A DNA stretch of 33,033 nt from Flavobacteriales bacterium (GTDB lineage Bacteria > Bacteroidota > Bacteroidia > Flavobacteriales_H > JAHEZO01). The notes under the pieces are model-generated. The model saw nothing but the letters and a program-made list of their open reading frames with translations. It was not told where the DNA came from and did not search any database. Below are positions 1 to 9,134 of the stretch, in pieces (within the stretch, counting starts at the first letter, position 1; every line of letters begins with the position of its first letter). The stretch is taken from the NCBI GenBank assembly GCA_023250995.1, contig JAHEZO010000011.1, positions 2,044-35,076 of the forward strand, written 5' to 3'. A program made the position numbers and the translations under genes.

Positions 1-1
1 G

Positions 2-238
2 GGTGAGGCCATTAACGGAGGATTTGGTTTGGTGCTTGATGGTTCCATTGAAGCGGAAAAAAAATTAAAATCAATGCTTTTCTGGGATGTAAACAATGGC
101 ATTGCCAGAAGAAGCTGGGCAAGAAACAAGGAAGCCATCTTTGCTATAACCAGGGAAATGAAACGAAACAAAGCACTCCGGGTTACACTGCCAAACCTTG
201 TTGACGAAGCCTTAATAAAAGATTTGTTTTTACCTTAG
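2..238 (+). CDS. hutU: Urocanate hydratase, C-terminal fragment (5' end outside window)
   Basis: Frame is open from base 2: GEAINGGFGLVLDGSIEAEKKLKSMLFWDVNNGIARRSWARN...; resembles the C-terminus of Bacteroidota-type urocanate hydratase from memory, no search run. Confidence 0.6.
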   Translation, partial: GEAINGGFGLVLDGSIEAEKKLKSMLFWDVNNGIARRSWARNKEAIFAITREMKRNKALRVTLPNLVDEALIKDLFLP

Positions 239-304
239 CCAAAATCCGGAAGAACCTAAACCGAAACCGTTTAAAATCTAAATTACTTAATCGCAAAATT
301 AAAC

Positions 305-1525
305 ATGTCATCAAGAAAAAGAAGTCATCTCCGGTTAAAAGATTTTAAACTTAACACCCTGTTGGAAATTACAAAGGCGGTGAATAATAATTTTTCGGCC
401 AAAAAACTTTTTGGTTTATATGAATACGTGGTGATAAACCAATTGGAAATAGGCAAGATTGTTTTATTTAGTTATAACGGAAAATCATGGGAATGTGTAT
501 TGTCGCAGGGAGTTTCCGGCAGCGAAAAACATTTTAATGTAGAAAGGGATTTGCTGCATATTAATGATATTACCCTGATAGAATCTTCCTCAAAAGAACA
601 TTTAAGTTCATTTGATTTTGCCATACCGGTTTATCACAAATCAGCGCCTTTGGCTTTTCTTCTGCTGGGTGATGTGGATGAGCAGAAAATAAATATCAGT
701 CCGATAATCAAGCATCTTCCATTTATCCAGGTTTTAACTAATATTATAGTGGTAGCCATCGAGAACAAACGGCTGGCCCGGGAGCAATTGCGACAGGCAA
801 AAATTGAAAAAGAGCTGGAACTGGCCCGCGAAATGCAATCTATGTTGTTTCCCGGTGTATTGCCAAACGATGATAGGTTGCAGGTGGCTGCGTTTTACCA
901 ACCTCATGCCCAGGTGGGAGGTGATTATTATGATTTTATTGAGTTGAATGAAAACGAGGCTCTGTTTTGTGTGGCAGATGTTTCTGGTAAAGGGGTCTCT
1001 GCGGCCTTGCTGATGGCTAATTTCCAGGCAAACTTAAGGGCAATGGCAGCTTATAAAAATTCTTTGGTTGAAATTGTTTTTGAACTGAATAAAAAGGTAA
1101 TGGGAAATGCCAAGGGCGAAAAATTCATTACTCTTTTCATTGCAAAATACCATTATAAAGACCGGGTATTAAAATATATAAATGCAGCCCATAATCCACC
1201 CTTGCTAAAAAACAATAAATCAATTGAACAGCTCAATACCGGCAGTACCGGACTGGGGATGTTTGAATCTCTTCCATCTATTAATCAGGGACAGATAAAA
1301 GTTGAAAAAAATTCGGTGCTTGTTTGTTATACTGATGGAGTAGTGGAACTGGAAAATGAAAAGGAAGAGCCTTTCGGAACTGATAAATTAAAAGACTTGA
1401 TTGTTTCGAACGGAGAAAAACAAATGAAGGATATGAATAAAAATATTTCCATTGCTCTTGATAGCCATAAGGGTACTATGCCTTATGCCGATGATATTGC
1501 ACTGTTCAGTGTGAGGTTCAGATGA
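305..1525 (+). CDS. SpoIIE/RsbU-family PP2C-type serine phosphatase with N-terminal GAF-like region
   Basis: LAREMQSMLFPGVLP, GGDYYDF, ADVSGKGVSAALLMA, YTDGVVELEN and DDIALF motifs typical of SpoIIE phosphatases. Confidence 0.88.
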   Translation: MSSRKRSHLRLKDFKLNTLLEITKAVNNNFSAKKLFGLYEYVVINQLEIGKIVLFSYNGKSWECVLSQGVSGSEKHFNVERDLLHINDITLIESSSKEHLSSFDFAIPVYHKSAPLAFLLLGDVDEQKINISPIIKHLPFIQVLTNIIVVAIENKRLAREQLRQAKIEKELELAREMQSMLFPGVLPNDDRLQVAAFYQPHAQVGGDYYDFIELNENEALFCVADVSGKGVSAALLMANFQANLRAMAAYKNSLVEIVFELNKKVMGNAKGEKFITLFIAKYHYKDRVLKYINAAHNPPLLKNNKSIEQLNTGSTGLGMFESLPSINQGQIKVEKNSVLVCYTDGVVELENEKEEPFGTDKLKDLIVSNGEKQMKDMNKNISIALDSHKGTMPYADDIALFSVRFR

Positions 1526-1588
1526 TTTTTTTTAGTTTATTTTTCCTATCTTGTCTTTACTGCAGTTTTTTTTTTGAATTAATTATTA

Positions 1589-1815
1589 ACTGATGTTACG
1601 CACATCTCTATTACAAATTACAAATAACAATAATCAAATTGCAAATAAATTCCAAAGACCAATAAAGAAAATTCTAAACCGCTAATGAAGATTTTTTCGA
1701 CAATAATCGAAAAATCAAAATAGCAGACGGTTTGATAATTGAAATTTTGATATTGAATATTATATGTATTTTGATATTTGTATTTTGGAAATTAATGTTT
1801 TTTCGTAACTTCAGT
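1589..1815 (-). mobile_element. MITE-like element, family 1 (copy 1, 227 bp)
   Basis: TIRs ACTGATGTTACGCA ... CGTAACTTCAGT; imperfect 5-bp flanking duplication tatta/tagta (1584-1588, 1816-1820); full-length reverse-complement match to 29702-29928, which has the same length. Confidence 0.85.
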
Positions 1816-1896
1816 TAGTAAATAACATTATTAACCCATAATTTATGGCGGGGTTTATGTTGACAATTGAATAATTGGTTTTAGCTCAGATTTAAA

Positions 1897-2391
1897 TTGA
1901 ATTCCATATTTAAAATGAAACCATCCGCACATATGAACTCATTTCTTATTATTATTTTCATTTGTATTGCATCAAATTTGTCATTCGGCCAGCGAAAATT
2001 TTTCGTCAACGATACCATTATTAATGAACAACAATGCCATAAAATCACCATGCAGAAATTTGATCCTGATACGGTATTGTATTCAGGACATCCTACAGTT
2101 GATAGTGCGTTAATTAATGAGAATTGTATTAAACTGGTTATTTTTTATGGAGGCGGATGCGGAAAAGTAAATTGTAAATTTTTAACAGACGGTAAAATAA
2201 TGAATACTTCACCTCCCCAAATAAATTTTACATTGCAATTTGATGATGCCGATCCTTGCGAAGCATTAATCTGGGAAACAGTCCGTTTTGATATTTCTCC
2301 TTATAAAAAGTATGCATGGGAAAAAGGAATATTATTTCTGATAAATAATAAGGACTTCCACCTGCTCTACAAAATTCCGGCAAGGGAATAG
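1897..2391 (+). CDS. Hypothetical secreted protein
   Basis: Signal-peptide-like MNSFLIIIFICIASNLSFGQ; the likely start is the internal Met at about 1933. No recognised domain. Confidence 0.55.
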   Translation: MNSIFKMKPSAHMNSFLIIIFICIASNLSFGQRKFFVNDTIINEQQCHKITMQKFDPDTVLYSGHPTVDSALINENCIKLVIFYGGGCGKVNCKFLTDGKIMNTSPPQINFTLQFDDADPCEALIWETVRFDISPYKKYAWEKGILFLINNKDFHLLYKIPARE

Positions 2392-2663
2392 CAAAAAAAA
2401 TTTTTTCGGATTTATTCCCTTCCCTTGTATCATTGTGAATAATAGAAAGTTCCTGAACTTTCATCCGCAGTTTTCCGTACAAAACCATAATAATATCAGA
2501 TTTTAATCCTAAAGGTTAATGGACTTTAGTCAATAGTCAAAAGTTTTAAATCCTGGGGCAAAAGAAAAAATTAGTTTCAAGAACTTTTCTTGCCACTAAA
2601 AAAGGTAAGGAGAAAAGAAACTTTTTTTTTGGTACCTTCTAAGAATAAATCAATACGCCACTT

Positions 2664-5600
2664 ATGAAAACAAAACTACTTTTCGCCAGCGTTTTTGCGT
2701 TAAATTTATTTATTGCAAACGGCCAAACATGGTCGGATCTTGGCACCGGAATAAATACAGAAGTGCTGTGTTTATACACTGATGTGGATAATAACCTCCT
2801 GTATGCGGGAGGTGAATTTACTCTGGCCGGTGGTACCCCGGCAAACCGCATTGCAGTTTGGAACGGGTCCATCTGGATGGCGGTGGGTTCGCTAAACTCA
2901 AATTCAGGAGCTGTTAAAGCCATTATTAAGTGGAACGGTGATATTTATGCCGGAGGATGGGGATTGCGGCCCACGGGCAGCAATGATTATTCTAATTTGA
3001 TTAAATGGGATGGAACAACCTGGACCCATGTAGATCTTCAGCTTACCGGAAACACAGAGATAAATGCCTTAGAGGTTTACAATGGTGAGTTGTATATAGC
3101 CCACGATAATGATCCGAGTATGGTTACCGACACCATGCCCGGGTTTGTAAAATGGGATGGGAGTAATATTGTTGAAGTAAGTTCGGGCACGCCCAGGGGA
3201 ACAGGGATTGCAATGCTTGCGGCTAACGGTGTTTTATATGCGTCATCAAAATATATTTATAAGTGGAACGGATCGGTATGGGATACTCTGAACATTAGCC
3301 CTTATTGTCCTTTAGATGGTGCCAGGGCTCTTGCATTTTATAACGGGAAATTAGTTGCAGGGGGAAGAAATCAATCTCTTGCCTGTGGTGGCCTGGGTGG
3401 TTTTTCTGAAAATATCTGGTGGTATAATGAGGTGGAAGGGAATTGGAGTTTTTTATCCACATATCCCTGCGGTTTGGGTGGAATCAGTGCTAACGGGACG
3501 TCCAAAGTAAATGCATTAAAAGTTTATCACAACGAATTGTTTATTGGGGGTGATCTTGATTATATTTATGATGAACAGGGCACGGATTGCCCCAACCTCG
3601 TTTTGCCTTCTGAAAATGTTGGAAAATGGACCGGGTACAATTTTCTTCCCATTTCCCCCGGGTTGAATTACCCCGCAAATTGCTTTGCAGTTTACAATGA
3701 TAAACTGGTAATGGGTGGGTTATTTACCACTTCAAACGGTGCGCCCGCAAATCACATCACCTTGCATGAAACTCCTACGATTGGAAGAATTGAATTTTAT
3801 AATTCGGTTCAGGATTATTCTTTTTTAAATAAGCCTTATCTTATTGGTTTTTCACAATCAAACATGCTTCAAACCAACCCCATAAAAATTTGTGCTGACG
3901 GTACAAGATCTACTCTGGTAAAATTTGTTAAACCCAATATTAACCCCAATGATATCAGGTTCAGGATTAAAGGTGATCCGGATGGTCTGAATCCTTCTGT
4001 ATCCGGAATATTCAAACCAATGGATTACAGTATTAGCGGAGACACTGTAACCGTTCGTTTTACTCACCCCAAACACATGCCAGATACCGGAATTTGCTTT
4101 CACGACACCATAGAGGTTTATGACTTTGCAGGCGGCTTTGTATTGTTCGAAAATCCCGTAGAGTTTTACAGAGCACCTGTCGTTTTTGTACATGGTCTTT
4201 GGAGCAACGGTAATTTCTGGGAAGCCCTTGATTCAGAACTTCAATTGAATGGTTATCCCTCTGCACTTACTTACCGTGCAAGTTACGAAGGAAGTAATGC
4301 CGATCACTTTACAGAAAATATAAAATACATTCCGGCAGCAATAAGAACGGTGATTTTAAAAGCAAGGGGTGAAAAATATTCCTGTGGCGCTGCCGATATT
4401 ATTGGCCATAGCATGGGTGGAATTTTATCACGTCTTTATCTTCAATCGGATGAATATTCTTACAATATTCATAAATTAATTACTGTTAATACTCCGCATT
4501 CGGGTTCCCAGGCCACAAACTTGCTTTTAAATCCTGTTCTTGGTCCTGCTTTATCCTCAATCACCACCTTTATCGGCAACGATTGTTATAAAGGGGCTGT
4601 AGAAGATTTAAGGGTGGGGTATTTTCCGGTTAATGTTGGCCTCAACGGATTTACCATGAATAAAAATATTGTTCCTTCTCATACATTTACCACTCACACT
4701 ACATTTATTCAGAGTGTAATTAATGTGCCCGATTGGGTGGTGGTAATGCTTAGACTCGGAGCCATTGCTTCCACCAAACTTTTTCCTAATCCATATACAT
4801 CAGTTGCCAGTTTCATCATAGATTTTCCTGACTTTTTGTTTATGGGGCAAGATAACGACATTGTGGTTTCTGAGCCATCGCAAACGGGCGGTTGCAGCCA
4901 CACCACATCCTTAATTCCCTACTGGCACAGCACCTGGAAAACGAAAGACACTGCCATTTTTAATCCGCTAATAAATACGTTGAAGAAAGCATCTTATAAT
5001 ACAAACTATTATTCGCAAACCGGTTTTAATCCGCCCGCCCAGAGTTCCCTTTTTAAAACAAATTCAACCGGAAACCACATAATAACAGGAACTGGCGATG
5101 TAATGTTTACCAATATTGCTGATGGCGATACCATTATGTCAAATCAGGATTTTACCTTTGATATTGCAGCCACAGGGGATATACAGCGAATGATGCTCGT
5201 GGTTTCAGGAGGTACCGATAATATGATTTTTGCAGATACCACCGCACCTTCTGCCTCCGTAACATTACATATCGAAAACGGAATTTTTGAAAAAGCCAGA
5301 ATATTGCTTGTGGGATATGATACCACCGGAATTATTGATGTTGATACTTTAAAAGTGATTGTTGCCGATAGTTTGGGCTCCACCTGCACCGCTCTAAGTG
5401 CATATCCTAAAACACTTTTCTTAAACCCGGGTGAAAATGGTTCGGTGGGTGTTAATGCTCAATGTTTGCAGGGAGTACGGTATGTAAGCCATTCTATTAA
5501 CTGCACCTATCAGGTAATAAATTCTTCCATAGCAGCAAATTCTGCTGATAACATTATGGTTGGATTGCAGCCCGGCACCACTTCAATGGTAGTAAGTTAT

Positions 5601-5969
5601 CTTGGACTCACAGACACTGTGGATATAGTTGTAAATGATACAGCATACACTTCAACATTTGTTTCTACAGCACCGGGTAAAACAAAATTAAAAAAGGAAA
5701 GTGTTGAAAATTTAGTTTTGGCTTACCCCAATCCTTTTAATGAAAAAATTTCCTTTTTTATAGATCCAGGGGTTACAATTAACAAGGCCGAGTTAAGTAT
5801 TTATGATATGTTAGGCAGGGAGGTAAAAAGGATAAAAAACATTTCATCAAATCGCTTTGAGGTAGAATCGGACGGCCTTGAAAATGGAATTTACTTTTAT
5901 TTTTTTGCCCCTTCGTCAAAGGAAATGGGAAGAATTTTTACCGGAAAAATTGTAAAGGAAAAACGCTGA
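2664..5969 (+). CDS. Secreted lipase/esterase-like alpha/beta hydrolase with N-terminal beta-propeller-like repeats and T9SS C-terminal sorting domain
   Basis: Signal peptide; repeated W(N/D)G...YAGG units; VVFVHGLWSNGNFW and GHSMGGILSRLYLQ (lipase nucleophile elbow), VNTPHSGSQ; C-terminal AYPNPFNEKISF...LENGIYFYFF. Confidence 0.85.
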   Translation: MKTKLLFASVFALNLFIANGQTWSDLGTGINTEVLCLYTDVDNNLLYAGGEFTLAGGTPANRIAVWNGSIWMAVGSLNSNSGAVKAIIKWNGDIYAGGWGLRPTGSNDYSNLIKWDGTTWTHVDLQLTGNTEINALEVYNGELYIAHDNDPSMVTDTMPGFVKWDGSNIVEVSSGTPRGTGIAMLAANGVLYASSKYIYKWNGSVWDTLNISPYCPLDGARALAFYNGKLVAGGRNQSLACGGLGGFSENIWWYNEVEGNWSFLSTYPCGLGGISANGTSKVNALKVYHNELFIGGDLDYIYDEQGTDCPNLVLPSENVGKWTGYNFLPISPGLNYPANCFAVYNDKLVMGGLFTTSNGAPANHITLHETPTIGRIEFYNSVQDYSFLNKPYLIGFSQSNMLQTNPIKICADGTRSTLVKFVKPNINPNDIRFRIKGDPDGLNPSVSGIFKPMDYSISGDTVTVRFTHPKHMPDTGICFHDTIEVYDFAGGFVLFENPVEFYRAPVVFVHGLWSNGNFWEALDSELQLNGYPSALTYRASYEGSNADHFTENIKYIPAAIRTVILKARGEKYSCGAADIIGHSMGGILSRLYLQSDEYSYNIHKLITVNTPHSGSQATNLLLNPVLGPALSSITTFIGNDCYKGAVEDLRVGYFPVNVGLNGFTMNKNIVPSHTFTTHTTFIQSVINVPDWVVVMLRLGAIASTKLFPNPYTSVASFIIDFPDFLFMGQDNDIVVSEPSQTGGCSHTTSLIPYWHSTWKTKDTAIFNPLINTLKKASYNTNYYSQTGFNPPAQSSLFKTNSTGNHIITGTGDVMFTNIADGDTIMSNQDFTFDIAATGDIQRMMLVVSGGTDNMIFADTTAPSASVTLHIENGIFEKARILLVGYDTTGIIDVDTLKVIVADSLGSTCTALSAYPKTLFLNPGENGSVGVNAQCLQGVRYVSHSINCTYQVINSSIAANSADNIMVGLQPGTTSMVVSYLGLTDTVDIVVNDTAYTSTFVSTAPGKTKLKKESVENLVLAYPNPFNEKISFFIDPGVTINKAELSIYDMLGREVKRIKNISSNRFEVESDGLENGIYFYFFAPSSKEMGRIFTGKIVKEKR

Positions 5970-6012
5970 GCCTAAATTTTATTATTTGTTAAATTTAATC
6001 TTGTGAATTCAT

Positions 6013-6155
6013 CGAGGCTCTGCCTCGGGGTATGCCCAAGCTATTTTTTGTTATAATTTTTTTTCACAGATTATTAAAGAAAAATCTGTGTGAATCTGTG
6101 AAATCTGTGGTAAATAGTACACTAATACCTCGCAGCTCTGCTTCGGGGTTATTCA
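6013..6155. repeat. Intergenic composite repeat: GCTCTGCYTCGGGGT units flanking a CACAGATT-rich block
   Basis: cgaggc-tct-gcctcg hairpin at 6013-6027; related cctcgcagctctgcttcggggt at 6128-6149; cacagatt/aatctgtg repeated at 6065-6110. Lies between convergent genes. Confidence 0.55.
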
Positions 6156-6157
6156 TT

Positions 6158-7483
6158 TTAAATAGTTTCAGGGTCCTTCAGGTGATAAACATCTACTGCA
6201 ACAATGATGGCGATAAAGCCCCAAAACGGCACAGAGGCTTTATCGGTATCCAAAAAATTATTAAGAATGCCATGCACCACATAGGTTGTAAATCCAAGAA
6301 TGGCGGATAGGACAAATATTTTTTCCTCCCTTTTTTTTAATTTGAAATAAAGTTTTGACGCTGAATAAAACACACAAATTATTATTCCTAAAAAGCTAAG
6401 CGCCCCCAAAACACCCGTTTCGGCCAAAGGGCCCAGGTATTCACTATGGGCATTTCCCCTGTCACCGAATTTTGTGCTGATTATGGTAAGCTCGTTGGAA
6501 TGTTGGTAAGGGGAATACAGGAACTGATAAGTGCCCGGTCCCCATCCGAAAAAGGGTCTTTCAAAAAACATTCTCAAAGCACAATTCCACCGGTTTATCC
6601 TTTCTAAATTTGAAGCATCGGAAGCAATATTGGTAACAGATTGTGCATGTTCGGCCAAATCGGTGGAGGAATCCTGTTTGTTTTTTTCCAAATACATAAT
6701 CAAATCATTCTGAAAATACAGGAAAAGAGTGAGGAGGAGAGCAAATCCCAGAACCAGCGTTTGTAACCTCACTCTGAAATAATAAATAAGGAATACACCC
6801 AGGGCAAGGAGCAAGCTAAGCCAGGCTGCGCGGGTGTATGAAAAAACAAGCCCGATTGCAATGATGACAAAAAGCAGCGCTATAAATATTTTTTTTACGG
6901 GAGTTAATTCCCGGCTTAAAAAGGATGAAGGGAGAAAAGGGAAAACCATAGCAAGTATGGCACCATAAGAGGTATGGTCTTTAAAAAAAGGCTGCATTAC
7001 CCAGTGGGCGGGTTTTTCACCAAAGCCCCGCAGCGAATGTTGAAAAAGAGTGTAAATCACCACCACCGAAAGGGGTATGATATATAGCCAGAAAAAAAGC
7101 GGGATGTTTTTTTTATTCCTGAACATTATTGTGCCAATGAAATAAAAACAAACCACGAACCACAACCTGGCCACAAAATGTTTAAATGAAACCAAAGGAA
7201 GTTCACTTGTTATTACCGTAAACAAAAGCCAGGAAAGATTAATAATAATGGCGATAGAAACCGGGTGTTTTAAAATTTTGGCATCAAAATCTTTTTCGAA
7301 AAAAAGCCGGATAAAAAAAATGAGCATTGCCCCAAACATAAGCGGCTCGGTTGGGAGTGCCAGACCCAGACCAAACTGAAGTTGCTCAAGATTTATAGAT
7401 AAAGGAGTGAAGAAAACTACAAAAAGTAAAAGCTTATCGAGAGAAGTAAACGAAACCAAAACAACAATAAGAACCAGAGGCAA
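6158..7483 (-). CDS. O-antigen ligase / Wzy-like polymerase family membrane protein
   Basis: Multi-TM protein; PFFGWGPGTYQFLYSPYQ...NAHSEYLGPLAETGVLG, the Wzy_C signature. The ORF-track start is TTG; the frame stays open to about 7606 without an ATG. Confidence 0.82.
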   Translation of the reverse strand: MPLVLIVVLVSFTSLDKLLLFVVFFTPLSINLEQLQFGLGLALPTEPLMFGAMLIFFIRLFFEKDFDAKILKHPVSIAIIINLSWLLFTVITSELPLVSFKHFVARLWFVVCFYFIGTIMFRNKKNIPLFFWLYIIPLSVVVIYTLFQHSLRGFGEKPAHWVMQPFFKDHTSYGAILAMVFPFLPSSFLSRELTPVKKIFIALLFVIIAIGLVFSYTRAAWLSLLLALGVFLIYYFRVRLQTLVLGFALLLTLFLYFQNDLIMYLEKNKQDSSTDLAEHAQSVTNIASDASNLERINRWNCALRMFFERPFFGWGPGTYQFLYSPYQHSNELTIISTKFGDRGNAHSEYLGPLAETGVLGALSFLGIIICVFYSASKLYFKLKKREEKIFVLSAILGFTTYVVHGILNNFLDTDKASVPFWGFIAIIVAVDVYHLKDPETI

Positions 7484-7742
7484 GAGGTTGAGCCAGTAAA
7501 TTTCTTTATAAATAAAAAATGAATTTAAAGCCAGGAACAGTGCCCCGACAAAATAATACCATTGTATGGATTTCAGCTTAAGGATGGTAGAAAGGAAAAT
7601 GATTTGTTACTATTCACCACCTGCATAATTGAATAAAGAACCTTTGAACATTTGAACAACGAATTAAGAAGTGGATTTAGATTTTGATGAGGGTTAAACA
7701 CTTTTAACAAAAATTGAAATCAGTTCATTACATTCAGTAATA

Positions 7743-7880
7743 CCATTTAGACATTTATTTTAATTTCTTCCTTCTCGCACCCTTTTTCCCTGAAGGGACC
7801 AGCACACCTACTCTTGAGCGTTGATCCTTTTAGGGATAAAGGGTGAGGGTATCAAAAGATTGTTTTATATGTCTAAATGG
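7743..7880 (+). repeat. Palindromic MITE-like repeat, family 2 (copy A, ~138 bp)
   Basis: Perfect 12-bp terminal inverted repeat CCATTTAGACAT/ATGTCTAAATGG flanked by TA; internal ccctgaaggg and caccct/agggtg inverted arms; matches the reverse complement of 12481-12619. Confidence 0.8.
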
Positions 7881-7933
7881 TATAATTCTTTTACTGGCTG
7901 ATCTGCCTTGAAAATTTTTGCTCTCTAATAAAA

Positions 7934-8932
7934 TTATATAGTTACCTTTCTGTAATTTTCAATACCTATTATTATAAGCGTGGCCATCAAAATGGTAGAA
8001 ATGGTTGAAACCAAAACAATGAGCCACCTTACGGGACTGTATTTCTTTTCAGGAACCGAGGCGCTTTCAACAACAAATTTTTGTGGCAACTGTTCTATAA
8101 TATCCACTTTGGCCTCAAAATATTTTGTTCTCAAATCAGTAAATCTTGCCGATTCCTGGGCCAATCTCTCTTTTAAAAAAACATAAGTACCCGAGTATTT
8201 GGCAAGCAAATTCATTTTTTCTTCGAGGGCTTTAATACCTTCCTTTTTGCCTGATGAAAGAGCTTTGGTATACTGACGGGTGTACAAATCATAATCCTGA
8301 ACACCTAATTTTCTTAATAATGACAATGAATCCTGGAGTTGATTTATGTATTTTTCCATTTTAAAATATTCTTCTTCAATAATTCCCAAACCCATTTTTG
8401 CCCGGTCTCTTTGCATTTCAAAAATTACTGTATCTAAAAAGGCCGAAATGTCGTTGGCTATTAATGCTGCGGTATCAGGTGAGTGGTCGAGTACAGTGAT
8501 AAGAACCGATTGAAACTCTGTTTTTTTAAAGGTCACATTATCCTTAAACTCCTCTCTTAAAAGGGTTTTCTTGTACTTGTCATCCGGATTTATTTCATAG
8601 TGGTTCAACAAATCATATTTTTTGTTCAGGCGTTTTAAAATTTCCTCAGAGTTTAAAACCTCCATCATCCTTTCAGAATCATCTTCCTCCCCAAACCGCA
8701 GGATGTCCTTATCCCCCGAATAGGCCGGAGAAAACAAATCTTTTGAAACCGAACCGGGCCTAACCGGGAATAAGGTTACCGAAGCTTTAAACTTGGGTGT
8801 GATAATAAATGAAACCAGAGTTGAAATTACAATGGCGGCACTGCCAAGAATTAAAAAATGTTTCTTCCATTTAAGGAGAAGAACCAACAGGTTTGTTGAA
8901 TCAAAATTGTTCCGGTCTTTTTGTTCGTTCAT
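7934..8932 (-). CDS. Wzz/chain-length-determinant-type polysaccharide protein
   Basis: N-terminal TM after LVLLLKWKKHFLILG, ITPKFKASVTLFP, coiled coil, C-terminal ASVPEKKYSPVRWLIVLVSTIST. Confidence 0.85.
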   Translation of the reverse strand: MNEQKDRNNFDSTNLLVLLLKWKKHFLILGSAAIVISTLVSFIITPKFKASVTLFPVRPGSVSKDLFSPAYSGDKDILRFGEEDDSERMMEVLNSEEILKRLNKKYDLLNHYEINPDDKYKKTLLREEFKDNVTFKKTEFQSVLITVLDHSPDTAALIANDISAFLDTVIFEMQRDRAKMGLGIIEEEYFKMEKYINQLQDSLSLLRKLGVQDYDLYTRQYTKALSSGKKEGIKALEEKMNLLAKYSGTYVFLKERLAQESARFTDLRTKYFEAKVDIIEQLPQKFVVESASVPEKKYSPVRWLIVLVSTISTILMATLIIIGIENYRKVTI

Positions 8933-8991
8933 GAGAGGTAAAATAAAATTACTGGGTTAAGGGTGTTTTCGTTTTAGGATTATGAGTAAAT

Positions 8992-9071
8992 GGGTTATAA
9001 GTTTATGGGTTTAAGAGGTTATAAGTTTAAGAGTTTAAAAGTTTAATAGTTTAATAGTTTAATAGTTTATG
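8992..9071 (+). repeat. Tandem repeat, 8-bp period, about 10 units (AGTTTAAT-like)
   Basis: gggttata|agtttatg|ggtttaag|aggttata|agtttaag|agtttaaa|agtttaat|agtttaat|agtttaat|agtttatg. Confidence 0.9.
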
Positions 9072-9134
9072 TTCAGTGCGAATTAAAAAGGGAATTAAAC
9101 TTACCTTTATTTTCATTCCTGTAAGAGTTCATTT

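Noticed and set aside
2510-2640. Weak inverted repeats upstream of the propeller-lipase gene
   Set aside because: Short, A/T-driven matches with no clear stem; not above what AT-rich DNA gives by chance.
3858-4266. Antisense ORFs in the propeller-lipase gene
   Set aside because: Shadow frames of a well-supported CDS.
6032-6310. 92-aa plus-strand ORF in the convergent gap
   Set aside because: Composed of repeat sequence and antisense of the O-antigen ligase 3' end.
7743-7880. CRISPR or integron attC interpretation of the palindromic repeats
   Set aside because: Only two dispersed copies, no spacer/repeat periodicity, no cas or integrase gene, no attC core sites seen.
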